Origin: JAGNNV01 sp031412915
Lineage (GTDB): Bacteria > Acidobacteriota > Vicinamibacteria > Fen-336 > JAGNNV01
Assembly: GCA_031412915.1 (NCBI GenBank)
Contig: JANODX010000005.1
Coordinates: 1-5,143, forward strand
DNA length: 5,143 nucleotides
Direction: 5' to 3'
Both the position numbers and the translations under genes were made by a program. Below, piece after piece: positions 1 through 5,143 of this stretch (within the stretch, counting starts at the first letter, position 1; each line of letters begins with the position of its first letter). The notes under the pieces were generated by a model. The model was given only the letters and a program-made list of their open reading frames with translations, did no database searches and was not told where the DNA came from.

Positions 1-84
1 GCCCTCAGCTACTATCGCGACAAGGATCGACGGAGCAGCCGGGTGACCAAGACGTTCCTGGCCCAGCTCTTCCTCTACCTCTGA
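1..84 (+). CDS. C-terminal end of an unrecognised protein (partial)
   Basis: Frame 1 is open from the first base to a TGA at 82-84 and gives 27 residues ending in KTFLAQLFLYL. The third codon positions are G or C in 24 of 27 codons, the same bias as the complete genes downstream, so this is very probably the true end of a gene that begins outside the window. The tail is basic (several Arg and Lys) and then hydrophobic. It carries no motif I recognise, so no function is proposed. The next gene starts about 100 bp later behind its own promoter-like motif, so the two are probably not one operon. Confidence 0.6.
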   Translation, partial: ALSYYRDKDRRSSRVTKTFLAQLFLYL

Positions 85-164
85 GCGGCCGCGCCAGGCC
101 GTCCATCGGGAAATCCCCCCGCGGGACCACTAACAGCGGGCTGCGCCGACGGAAGCGCCCTTGA

Positions 165-174
165 GGGTTAGTGT
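165..174 (+). promoter_or_regulatory. Putative -10 promoter element of the M28 peptidase gene
   Basis: The sequence GGGTTAGTGT contains a TAnnnT hexamer (169-174) in an otherwise GC-rich spacer. It matches the pattern GGG(T/A)TAGNNT found before two other genes here. It ends 11 nt before ATG 186 and 20 nt before ATG 195. A second candidate hexamer, TAGATT, overlaps at 174-179. No good -35 box is visible at 17 bp; the best there is CCGACG at 146-151. Confidence 0.3.
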
Positions 175-185
175 AGATTGAGGAC

Positions 186-1874
186 ATGACCATCATGTCC
201 CGTCTCTGTCGCTGTCTGCTCCCCCTCGCCCTTGCGGCGGCCTGCACTCCTGAACCCGCCGGCCCGAAGTCCCTGGCCGACTTTCCGGATGTCAGCACGG
301 ACGCGATCCTCGCCGACATTAGGAAACTCGCGTCCGACGAGTTCGAAGGCAGAGCGCCCGGCTCGACGGGGGAGACGCTCACCGTGCAGTACCTTTCCGA
401 GGAATTCCGCAAGGCCGGCCTCGAGCCGGGAAACCCGGACGGCTCCTGGGTGCAGAAGGTTCCGCTGGTGGCGGTCAAGGGCGCGCCCTCGCCTCTCCTG
501 GTCCAGAAGGGCGGGTCGAAGAAGTCGTTCAAGGTCGGGGACGACCTCATCGCCTTCAGCAAACACGTGGTCGACGAGGTGACGATCGAAAACTCCGAGC
601 TCGTATTCGCGGGTTACGGCGTTCAGGCCCCCGAGTACAGCTGGGACGACTTCAAGGGGATGGATGTAAAGGGCAAGACCATCATCGTCCTCGTCAACGA
701 CCCGCCCGTGCCGGATCCAGCCAACGCCGAGGAGCTCGATGCGAAGACGTTCGGCGGCAAGGCCATGACCTACTACGGCCGCTGGACCTACAAGTTCGAG
801 AAGGCGGCCGAGCTGGGCGCGGCCGGAGTGCTGATCGTCCACGAAGCGTATCCGGCCGGGTATCCGTGGAGCGTCGTCCAGGGCATGGCGGGGGAGCGCT
901 TCAACCTCGCGGCGCCGGACAAGAACCTCGGCCGGTCCAAGGTCGAGGGCTGGATGACCATGGAAGCGGCCACCGCCCTGCTGAAGATGGCCGGCCAGGA
1001 TTACCAGAAGCTCAAGGCCCTGGCTGCGACTCCCGCGTTCAAGGCGATTCCGCTCGGCATGACCGCGTCCCTGAGCGTGAAACAGACCATGCGCAGCGTC
1101 GATTCGCAGAACGTGATCGGAAGGCTTCCGGGCGCCGATCCGTCTCTCAAGAACGAGTACGTGATCTACACCGCGCACTGGGATCACTTCGGCCGCTGTG
1201 CCGCGATCGACGGCGACGACATCTGCAACGGCGCGCTCGACAATGCCAGCGGCGTCGCCACGATGCTCGAAATCGCCCGCAAGATGGGTACGGTGAAGCC
1301 CGCCCCCAAGCGCACCATGCTGTTCATCTCCGTCACCGCGGAAGAACAAGGCCTTCTCGGTTCGGAGCACTACGGAAACTTCCCGCTGTACCCCCTCCAG
1401 AAGACACTGGGTGTGATCAACATCGACGGCATCAACCAGTGGGGCAAGACCAGCGATCTGGTGGTCGTGGGCCTCGGCGCCTCCGATCTGGACGACTACG
1501 CGACCGAGGCGGCGAGGGAACAGGGCCGCACCCTGAAGCCTGACGCGGAGCCCGAAAAGGGCTTCTACTACCGCTCCGACCACTTCAACTTCGCCAAGAA
1601 GGGCGTGCCCGCGTTCGACCCCGGCGCCGGCGTCGACTACATCGGCAAGCCTGCGGGCTACAGTCAGAAGAAGCTCGACGAATACACCAACAACGATTAT
1701 CACAAGGCATCCGACCAGATAAAGCCCGACTGGGATCTCGGCGGCGCTGCCGAAGACGGCAAGTTGTTCCTCGCCATGGGCTACCGGATCGCCCAGGCGG
1801 CGAAGTATCCCGAATGGAAGATGGGCAACGAGTTCCGTTCCATCCGCGAAGCCGCACTCGGACCGAAGAAGTAG
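186..1874 (+). CDS. M28 family zinc aminopeptidase with PA domain, probable lipoprotein
   Basis: This 562-residue protein is a probable surface or periplasmic peptidase that removes N-terminal residues from peptides. It begins with a lipoprotein-type signal peptide: hydrophobic residues 11-19, then AAAC with Cys20 as the predicted lipidated residue. Residues about 130-290 look like a protease-associated (PA) domain. The M28 catalytic domain follows with all expected co-catalytic zinc residues: His331 and Asp333 (HWDH), Asp352 (LDNASG), Glu386 as general base with Glu387 as ligand (TAEEQG), Asp414 (NIDG) and His466 (SDHF). A YHKASD segment near residue 505 is also typical of the family. Two starts are possible. 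ATG 186 lies only 1 nt from the GAGGA at 180-184, whereas ATG 195 lies 10 nt away and gives a tighter signal peptide (MSRLCRC...), so 195 may be the real start. The family and secretion are well supported; the substrate cannot be read from the sequence. Confidence 0.93.
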   Translation: MTIMSRLCRCLLPLALAAACTPEPAGPKSLADFPDVSTDAILADIRKLASDEFEGRAPGSTGETLTVQYLSEEFRKAGLEPGNPDGSWVQKVPLVAVKGAPSPLLVQKGGSKKSFKVGDDLIAFSKHVVDEVTIENSELVFAGYGVQAPEYSWDDFKGMDVKGKTIIVLVNDPPVPDPANAEELDAKTFGGKAMTYYGRWTYKFEKAAELGAAGVLIVHEAYPAGYPWSVVQGMAGERFNLAAPDKNLGRSKVEGWMTMEAATALLKMAGQDYQKLKALAATPAFKAIPLGMTASLSVKQTMRSVDSQNVIGRLPGADPSLKNEYVIYTAHWDHFGRCAAIDGDDICNGALDNASGVATMLEIARKMGTVKPAPKRTMLFISVTAEEQGLLGSEHYGNFPLYPLQKTLGVINIDGINQWGKTSDLVVVGLGASDLDDYATEAAREQGRTLKPDAEPEKGFYYRSDHFNFAKKGVPAFDPGAGVDYIGKPAGYSQKKLDEYTNNDYHKASDQIKPDWDLGGAAEDGKLFLAMGYRIAQAAKYPEWKMGNEFRSIREAALGPKK

Positions 1875-1927
1875 GCGCGCGGCGCCCGCTTCCGCTCCCC
1901 CGCGGTACGCCCGGTCCGAGCCGAAGC

Positions 1928-1937
1928 GGGATAGGCT
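1928..1937 (+). promoter_or_regulatory. Putative -10 promoter element of ilvA
   Basis: GGGATAGGCT contains TAGGCT (1932-1937) and matches the shared GGG(T/A)TAGNNT motif. It ends only 10 nt before the ATG at 1948. If it is a -10 box, transcription would start about 1944, leaving a leader of only a few bases. No Shine-Dalgarno sequence is present in between, which agrees with a leaderless or near-leaderless message. No -35 consensus is visible. Confidence 0.3.
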
Positions 1938-1947
1938 CCGGCCCTCG

Positions 1948-3471
1948 ATGATTGAAACCGGCCCCGAGTTGATGTGCGCCGTGCTGCGCAGCCGGGTGTA
2001 CGAGGTCGCGCGCGAGACGCCGTTGGAACGCGCGGAGCGTCTGTCCCGGCGTCTCGGGAGCGACGTGTTTCTCAAGCGCGAGGACCTGCAGCCGGTCTTC
2101 AGCTTCAAGCTGCGCGGCGCCCACAACAAGATCGCGCACCTCGGTGGCGCCGAACGCGCGCGCGGCGTGATCGCGGCGAGTGCGGGCAATCACGCCCAGG
2201 GCGTCGCGTACTCCGCCCGCCAGCTGGGCTTGAAGGCGCTGATCGTGATGCCCAAGACGACCCCCGAGATCAAGGTCCTGGCGGTGCGCGCGCTGGGCGC
2301 CGAGGTCGTGCTCGCGGGCGACTCGTACTCGGACGCCGAGGCGCGCTGCTTGGCCCTGGTGAAACAGACCGGCATGTCGTTCGTGCATCCCTTCGACGAT
2401 CCCCTGGTGATCGCCGGTCAGGGCACGGTGGGCGAGGAGACCATGCGCCAGAGCCATGGCCGCCTCGATGCGGTGTTCGTGCCGGTCGGAGGCGGAGGGC
2501 TCGCCGCGGGGGTGGCCGGATACGTGAAGGCGCTCTATCCCGGCACCCGCGTGTTCGGGGTCGAGCCGTTCGAGTCGGACGCGATGTACCGCTCGCTGCA
2601 GGCGGGGAAGCGGGTGACCCTCGAGCGCGTCGGCATCTTCTCGGACGGTGTCGCGGTGAAGGAGGTGGGGGCACTCACGTTCGCCCACTGCCGGCGCGCG
2701 CTCGACGGAGTGGTGCGCGTCTCCAACGACGCGGTCTGTGCCGCGATCAAGGACGTCTTCGACGACACGCGCAGCGTGATGGAGCCGGCGGGCGCCTTGT
2801 CGGTGGCCGGCCTCAAGGCCTGGGTCGAGAGCGAAGGCGTCTCCGGCCTGAGGCTCGCCGCCATCCTGTCGGGAGCCAATCTGAATTTCGATCGCCTGCG
2901 TTTCGTGGCCGAGCGCGCCGAGCTGGGCGAGGCGCGCGAGGCGCTGCTGGCGGTGACGATTCCCGAACGGCCGGGCGCGTTCCGCGAATTCTGCGCCGCG
3001 GTCGGCGCGCGCGAAGTGACTGAATTCAACTACCGGCTCTCGCGGCGAAACGAGGCCCATATCTTCGTGGGGCTGAAGATCACATCCCGTGCGGACGTGT
3101 CCACGGTGGTGGCGAGTCTTACCGGGCACGGCTATGCGTGCGTCGACCTCTCCGACGACGAGATGGCGAAGCTCCACATCCGGCACATGGTCGGCGGCCG
3201 GGCCGGTGAGGCGAAGGACGAACGCCTGTATCGCTTCGAGTTTCCCGAGCGCCCCGGCGCGCTGCTCGAGTTCCTCGACAAGCTCGGCGGGCGCTGGAAC
3301 ATCAGCCTCTTCCATTACCGTAACCACGGGGCCGATTTCGGCCGCGTGCTGGCCGCGTTCGAAGTCCCCGAGCGCGACCTGGGCTCGTTCCGCGGCTTCC
3401 TCGAAGGGCTCGGCTACTGGTCTATCGAGGAATCGCGGAACACCGCCTATCACCTGTTCCTGTCGGCGTAG
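1948..3471 (+). CDS. ilvA: Threonine ammonia-lyase (threonine deaminase), biosynthetic, two ACT domains
   Basis: This cytoplasmic PLP enzyme converts L-threonine to 2-oxobutanoate and ammonia, the first committed step of isoleucine synthesis. Its 507 residues match the length of the long biosynthetic form (E. coli IlvA, about 514). The catalytic domain spans about 1-320: SFKLRG with the Schiff-base Lys54, SAGNHAQG at 78-85, the phosphate-binding GGGGL at 181-185, and SGANLNF at 308-314. Two ACT-like regulatory domains follow at about 332-403 and 427-500, each opening with the ERPGA signature (340-344 and 434-438). TEFNYR (358-363) and ISLFHYR (452-458) resemble the E. coli effector-site segments, so feedback inhibition by isoleucine is expected. 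The start at 1948 is chosen because the following residues (ELMCAVLRSRVYEVARETPL) line up with the start of proteobacterial IlvA. There is no ribosome binding site. No other ilv gene is adjacent, so it appears to stand alone. Confidence 0.96.
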   Translation: MIETGPELMCAVLRSRVYEVARETPLERAERLSRRLGSDVFLKREDLQPVFSFKLRGAHNKIAHLGGAERARGVIAASAGNHAQGVAYSARQLGLKALIVMPKTTPEIKVLAVRALGAEVVLAGDSYSDAEARCLALVKQTGMSFVHPFDDPLVIAGQGTVGEETMRQSHGRLDAVFVPVGGGGLAAGVAGYVKALYPGTRVFGVEPFESDAMYRSLQAGKRVTLERVGIFSDGVAVKEVGALTFAHCRRALDGVVRVSNDAVCAAIKDVFDDTRSVMEPAGALSVAGLKAWVESEGVSGLRLAAILSGANLNFDRLRFVAERAELGEAREALLAVTIPERPGAFREFCAAVGAREVTEFNYRLSRRNEAHIFVGLKITSRADVSTVVASLTGHGYACVDLSDDEMAKLHIRHMVGGRAGEAKDERLYRFEFPERPGALLEFLDKLGGRWNISLFHYRNHGADFGRVLAAFEVPERDLGSFRGFLEGLGYWSIEESRNTAYHLFLSA

Positions 3472-3492
3472 CCGCGCGAGGCCGCGGGAGGG

Positions 3493-3516
3493 AAAGCCGC
3501 CGGCTTCGGCCCTTTT
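3493..3516 (+). terminator. Weak candidate Rho-independent terminator after ilvA
   Basis: Beginning 21 bp after the ilvA stop, GCCG (3499-3502) and CGGC (3507-3510) can pair around a GCTT loop. AAAG (3493-3496) can pair with CTTT (3512-3515) across a small internal loop. Four T at 3513-3516 provide a short U-tract, which then breaks into GG. The position is right for an ilvA terminator, but the stem is short and interrupted. Confidence 0.3.
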
Positions 3517-3561
3517 GGCATCGCCCCAATTCCGCACGCAGAATCGCGACGGCGTCTGCGG

Positions 3562-3567
3562 TACACT
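3562..3567 (+). promoter_or_regulatory. Putative -10 promoter element of the NTF2-like lipoprotein gene
   Basis: TACACT, followed by TTT, is an AT-rich island in GC-rich spacer. It fits the TAnnnT -10 pattern but not the GGG(T/A)TAG form seen before the other genes. Transcription from it would start near 3574 and leave a leader of about 20 nt that contains the Shine-Dalgarno sequence. No -35 box is recognisable. Confidence 0.3.
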
Positions 3568-3580
3568 TTTGGGCATGCCG

Positions 3581-3587
3581 AAGGAGG
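3581..3587 (+). promoter_or_regulatory. Strong Shine-Dalgarno site that fixes the start at 3595
   Basis: AAGGAGG sits 7 nt before the ATG at 3595, a near-ideal ribosome binding site and the best in the window. It matters because it points to the ATG at 3595 in frame 1, not to the TTG at 3632 in frame 2. The TTG opens the longer downstream frame but has no ribosome binding site. Confidence 0.7.
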
Positions 3588-3594
3588 CCCGCTC

Positions 3595-4111
3595 ATGAAG
3601 ATTTCCCGCGTAATTGTCACCGCCCTGACCCTTGGTTTCGCCACCGCCTGTGCCGCACCCCCGCCCCCCCCCGCCCCCGCCGCCCCCGCCCGACACGACG
3701 GCTGCGGACACCGCGGCCATCAACCAGTTGCGCGACGACTACGTTGCCGCGTTCAAGGCCGGCGATGCCGACAAGATAGGCAGTCTGCTGACCGAGGACG
3801 AAGTGAGCATGGTCAACGATATGCCGACGAGCATGGGCCGCGCCGCCAGCGTGGAGGCGCTCAAGGGAATGTTTTCCCAGATGACCCCCACCGACTTCAC
3901 GCTCACCTCGGATGAGATGAAGCTCATGGGCGGCTTCGCGTACGATCGGGGAAGGGGAACCGCGACGTTCACGCCGAAGGCCAAGGGTGCTAAGCCCGTG
4001 ACGCAGGCGACACGGTACCTGGTCATACTGCGCCGCGAGTCCGATGGCTCGTGGAAGGTGGCGCGCGATATGGACAACGTGATGCCCGCGCCGCCCCCGC
4101 CGATGAAGTAG
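3595..4111 (+). CDS. NTF2-like (DUF4440/SnoaL-like) probable lipoprotein, frame broken at a C9 tract
   Basis: The gene reads in two frames. From ATG 3595, behind a strong AAGGAGG, it encodes a lipoprotein signal peptide, MKISRVIVTALTLGFATAC, with Cys19 as the likely lipidated residue, and then prolines. Without a shift, frame 1 runs on as Arg-rich nonsense to about 3915. The body lies in frame 2: DTTAAD, then INQLRDDYVAAFKAGDADKI and a C-terminal RESDGSWKVARDMDN. This is the pattern of the NTF2-like superfamily (DUF4440 or SnoaL-like), whose members range from enzymes to ligand-binding proteins; the function here is unknown. Removing one C from the nine at 3664-3672 joins the frames into one 171-residue protein with eleven consecutive prolines after Ala21. 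The C-terminus also ends in a proline run (APPPPMK). If the break is real, a frame-2-only product from TTG 3632 would lack the signal peptide. The family call is good; the state of the gene is uncertain. Confidence 0.8.
3658..3691 (+). repeat. C-rich low-complexity tract (C5-G-C9-G-C5 ...) encoding polyproline
   Basis: Runs of C are separated by single G: C5 at 3658-3662, C9 at 3664-3672, C5 at 3674-3678, C5 at 3683-3687. The tract lies exactly at the join between the signal-peptide frame and the body frame of the NTF2-like gene. In the restored reading it encodes eleven prolines. Homopolymer runs of this length are prone to slippage both in replication and in sequencing. Confidence 0.9.
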
Positions 4112-4153
4112 TTCGTCCTCGACGTTTTCGGATCGTCCTCAGGGGGGCGCTCG

Positions 4154-4163
4154 GGGTTAGCAT
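4154..4163 (+). promoter_or_regulatory. Putative -10 promoter element of the PilZ gene
   Basis: GGGTTAGCAT contains TAGCAT (4158-4163) and matches the shared GGG(T/A)TAGNNT motif. It ends 18 nt before ATG 4182. The similarity to the site at 165-174 extends further: both have GGTTAG followed shortly by ATTGAG (177-182 and 4162-4167). The spacer to the ATG holds CACCTCC, which has the sense of the anti-Shine-Dalgarno, so no ribosome binding site is present. No -35 consensus is visible. Confidence 0.3.
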
Positions 4164-4181
4164 TGAGCGTGGCCACCTCCA

Positions 4182-4832
4182 ATGCATAGGGTTCTTCTCT
4201 GTTCCGAACGAGACCTGCGCCCCGATCTTGCGCCGACCCTGATCGGACGCCAGGGCATCGAGGTCTACCGCGTGCAGAAGTTCGCAGACGTCCGGCTCGT
4301 GGGCTCGAGCCTGGGAGTCCAGGTGATCCTGGTGGACAGCCAGTTCCCGGACGCCGCCGCCTTCATCCAGCGCCTGCGCAAGGAACCGGCCACCCGCGAG
4401 CGCTCCATCGCGGTGCTGACCCGCGGTTCGACTCAGGGCAGCGACCGGAGTCTGCTCGCCGCCGGGGCCAACGCGATCTTCCGCCTCCCTCCCGACGCCG
4501 GTTGGGACGAGCGTTTCTCGAAGCTCCTCGATGTGCCCGTGCGACAGCAGGCCCGGATGGTGGTCCACCTCGAGTCGACGACCGAGCCGGAGTACGCAGC
4601 TGTGATCCTCAACCTCAGCTCCGGGGGTATGTTGCTCGCCTGCGACCGCCCCTTCCGGGTCAAGGACGAATTCGGGTTCCGCTTCACCCTGCCCGACAAG
4701 ACGGCGGTGCGTGGTCGGGGCCGAGTGGCCCGCGCCATGCCGCCCACGGGCTTCGGGGTCGAGTTCATCGAACTCGATGGCGAAGGGAAGGACGCGATCC
4801 TGGCCTTCCTGCGCTCGGCCCGGATGGGCTGA
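4182..4832 (+). CDS. Receiver-like / PilZ domain protein, probable cyclic-di-GMP effector
   Basis: This is a 216-residue soluble cytoplasmic protein. Residues 1-115 have the alternating strand/helix pattern of a response-regulator receiver: MHRVLLCSE as the first strand, QVILVDSQFPD with Asp52 at the phospho-acceptor position, and AVLT with Thr80. The usual acidic pair after the first strand is reduced (CSE), and the invariant Lys is replaced by Arg101 (FRLPP), so phosphorylation is doubtful. Residues about 118-214 form a PilZ domain with both parts of the c-di-GMP signature: RQQAR (121-125, RxxxR) and NLSSGG (144-149, NxSxxG). It should therefore bind c-di-GMP. By analogy with the family it could act on motility, exopolysaccharide or development, but no partner gene is present here. 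It starts 70 bp after the NTF2-like gene behind its own promoter-like motif and lacks a ribosome binding site. The PilZ call is strong; the receiver call is moderate. Confidence 0.9.
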   Translation: MHRVLLCSERDLRPDLAPTLIGRQGIEVYRVQKFADVRLVGSSLGVQVILVDSQFPDAAAFIQRLRKEPATRERSIAVLTRGSTQGSDRSLLAAGANAIFRLPPDAGWDERFSKLLDVPVRQQARMVVHLESTTEPEYAAVILNLSSGGMLLACDRPFRVKDEFGFRFTLPDKTAVRGRGRVARAMPPTGFGVEFIELDGEGKDAILAFLRSARMG

Positions 4833-5143
4833 AGCGGTCCCCGACCCCGCTCCGCCTTACTGCCTAGCAGTCCGTGGTGAAAGTCGGCCGTGCACCGAGA
4901 CGAGCGATGCGCCCGGCTGGCAAGGCGCCGAGGAGCCTCAATATCGGGAATATTGCGGCGACGAGCAACGTAGTCCAGACGGGATGCAGCGTTCGTGGCC
5001 CAAGGACTTCCTGCAACGAGTCAAGAAGAATTTGAGGTATCCCAAACCGGCCTTGCTCTCGCTAGCCCATCTACGTCAACGCCCTGTTTGTAGCTCGCAT
5101 GGAAGGCTCCTCCGCCTATGGAAAACCGGTAACGGACCCGGTT
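4833..5143. other. 311 bp without a convincing gene; composition changes, possible structured RNA or mobile-element edge
   Basis: After the PilZ stop there is a weak inverted repeat, AGCGG/CCGCT (4833-4851), with no T-run. From about 4864 the sequence stops looking like its neighbours: 5001-5143 is about 55% G+C, clearly below the genes. Three stem-loops follow each other: GGTG/CACC (4876-4896), GCGCC/GGCGC (4909-4928) and GCC.CAATAT/ATATTG.GGC (4935-4959). A GGTGAAAGTC string at 4876-4885 resembles what I recall from the 5' part of bacterial group II introns, and CTAGCAGTCC at 4864-4873 recalls some insertion-sequence ends. Both likenesses are from memory and weak. Frame 1 is open from ATG 4984 to the window end (53 codons), but its third positions are only about 60% G or C and it has no clear ribosome binding site, so I do not call it a gene. 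Confidence 0.4.
4935..4959. repeat. Inverted repeat / hairpin with CAATAT-ATATTG core
   Basis: CAATAT (4939-4944) and ATATTG (4950-4955) are perfect reverse complements around a 5-nt CGGGA loop. GCC (4935-4937) and GGC (4957-4959) extend the stem beyond one T/C mismatch. The hairpin is bracketed by two near-identical 12-mers in direct orientation (4925-4936 and 4955-4966, 10 of 12 identical). The AT-rich core is conspicuous in this DNA. Confidence 0.55.

Noticed and set aside
1874..1886. GGCGC/GCGCC inverted repeat at the peptidase stop codon as a terminator
   Set aside because: Short stem with a 3-nt loop in very GC-rich DNA and no T-run; it is expected by chance.
168..2189. A 673-codon open frame on the - strand across the peptidase gene and the start of ilvA
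   Set aside because: It is antisense to two genes with intact family motifs, its residues are Arg/Gly/Val/His-rich with no recognisable domain, and long antisense frames are expected when the sense codons end in G or C.
1585..3723. A 712-codon open frame on the - strand across ilvA
   Set aside because: Same reason: it is the mirror of the strong GC bias of ilvA, is low-complexity in composition, and its N-terminus is a poly-Gly run that is simply the complement of the C-rich tract.
3632..4111. TTG start at 3632 as the true start of the NTF2-like gene
   Set aside because: It lacks a ribosome binding site and gives an N-terminus (MVSPPPVPHPRP) without a signal peptide. The AAGGAGG, the ATG at 3595 and the lipoprotein signal belong to the other frame and are clearly part of the same gene.
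4833..4851. AGCGG/CCGCT inverted repeat after the PilZ gene as a terminator
   Set aside because: The stem is 5 bp with a 9-nt loop and no T-run follows, so it cannot be supported as a Rho-independent terminator.
5071..5100. Small - strand reading frame with a GGAGGA upstream
   Set aside because: It encodes only nine residues before a stop, so the ribosome-binding-like sequence is most likely coincidental.
4984..5143. Open frame from ATG 4984 to the window end (53 codons, no stop)
   Set aside because: It has only about 60% G or C at third positions against about 90% in the real genes, no good ribosome binding site and no recognisable motif, so it may be chance within a non-coding element. 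More sequence could change this.
1..5143. CRISPR array, tRNA or rRNA genes
   Set aside because: No regularly spaced repeats, no tRNA T-loop or anticodon architecture and no ribosomal RNA sequence were seen on either strand.

Overview
The window is a GC-rich (about two-thirds G+C by eye) stretch of bacterial chromosome. It carries four complete genes and the tail of a fifth, all on the + strand, followed by about 310 bp with no convincing gene. Codon third positions in the genes are almost all G or C. The genes sit 70-123 bp apart and look individually transcribed. Three of the four starts are preceded by the same short motif, GGG(T/A)TAGNNT, which I read as a -10 promoter element. The organism cannot be named with confidence. 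The gene set (secreted M28 peptidase lipoprotein, NTF2-like lipoprotein, receiver-like PilZ protein) and the promoter style suggest an uncultured Gram-negative soil or water bacterium such as an acidobacterium, gemmatimonad or proteobacterium. The threonine deaminase is of the long two-ACT form well known from proteobacteria.

Layout: 1-84 is the last 27 codons of an unrecognised gene. 186-1874 encodes an exported zinc aminopeptidase (family M28) with a PA domain and all metal ligands intact. 1948-3471 encodes biosynthetic threonine deaminase (IlvA), the committed step to isoleucine. 3595-4111 encodes a small NTF2-like (DUF4440/SnoaL-like) probable lipoprotein. Its signal peptide and body lie in different frames, separated by a run of nine C in a polyproline-coding stretch. 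4182-4832 encodes a degenerate receiver domain joined to a PilZ domain with an intact cyclic-di-GMP motif. The genes share no obvious pathway: peptide scavenging at the cell surface, amino-acid synthesis, an unknown envelope function and c-di-GMP signalling.

The two places most worth attention are the frame break in the 3595-4111 gene (phase variation, +1 frameshifting, a recent mutation or a sequencing error) and the 3' end. From about 4864 the base composition falls (about 55% G+C after 5000), coding signal disappears, and three stem-loops follow one another within 85 bp. That pattern fits a structured RNA or the edge of a mobile element such as a group II intron or insertion sequence, cut off by the end of the window.
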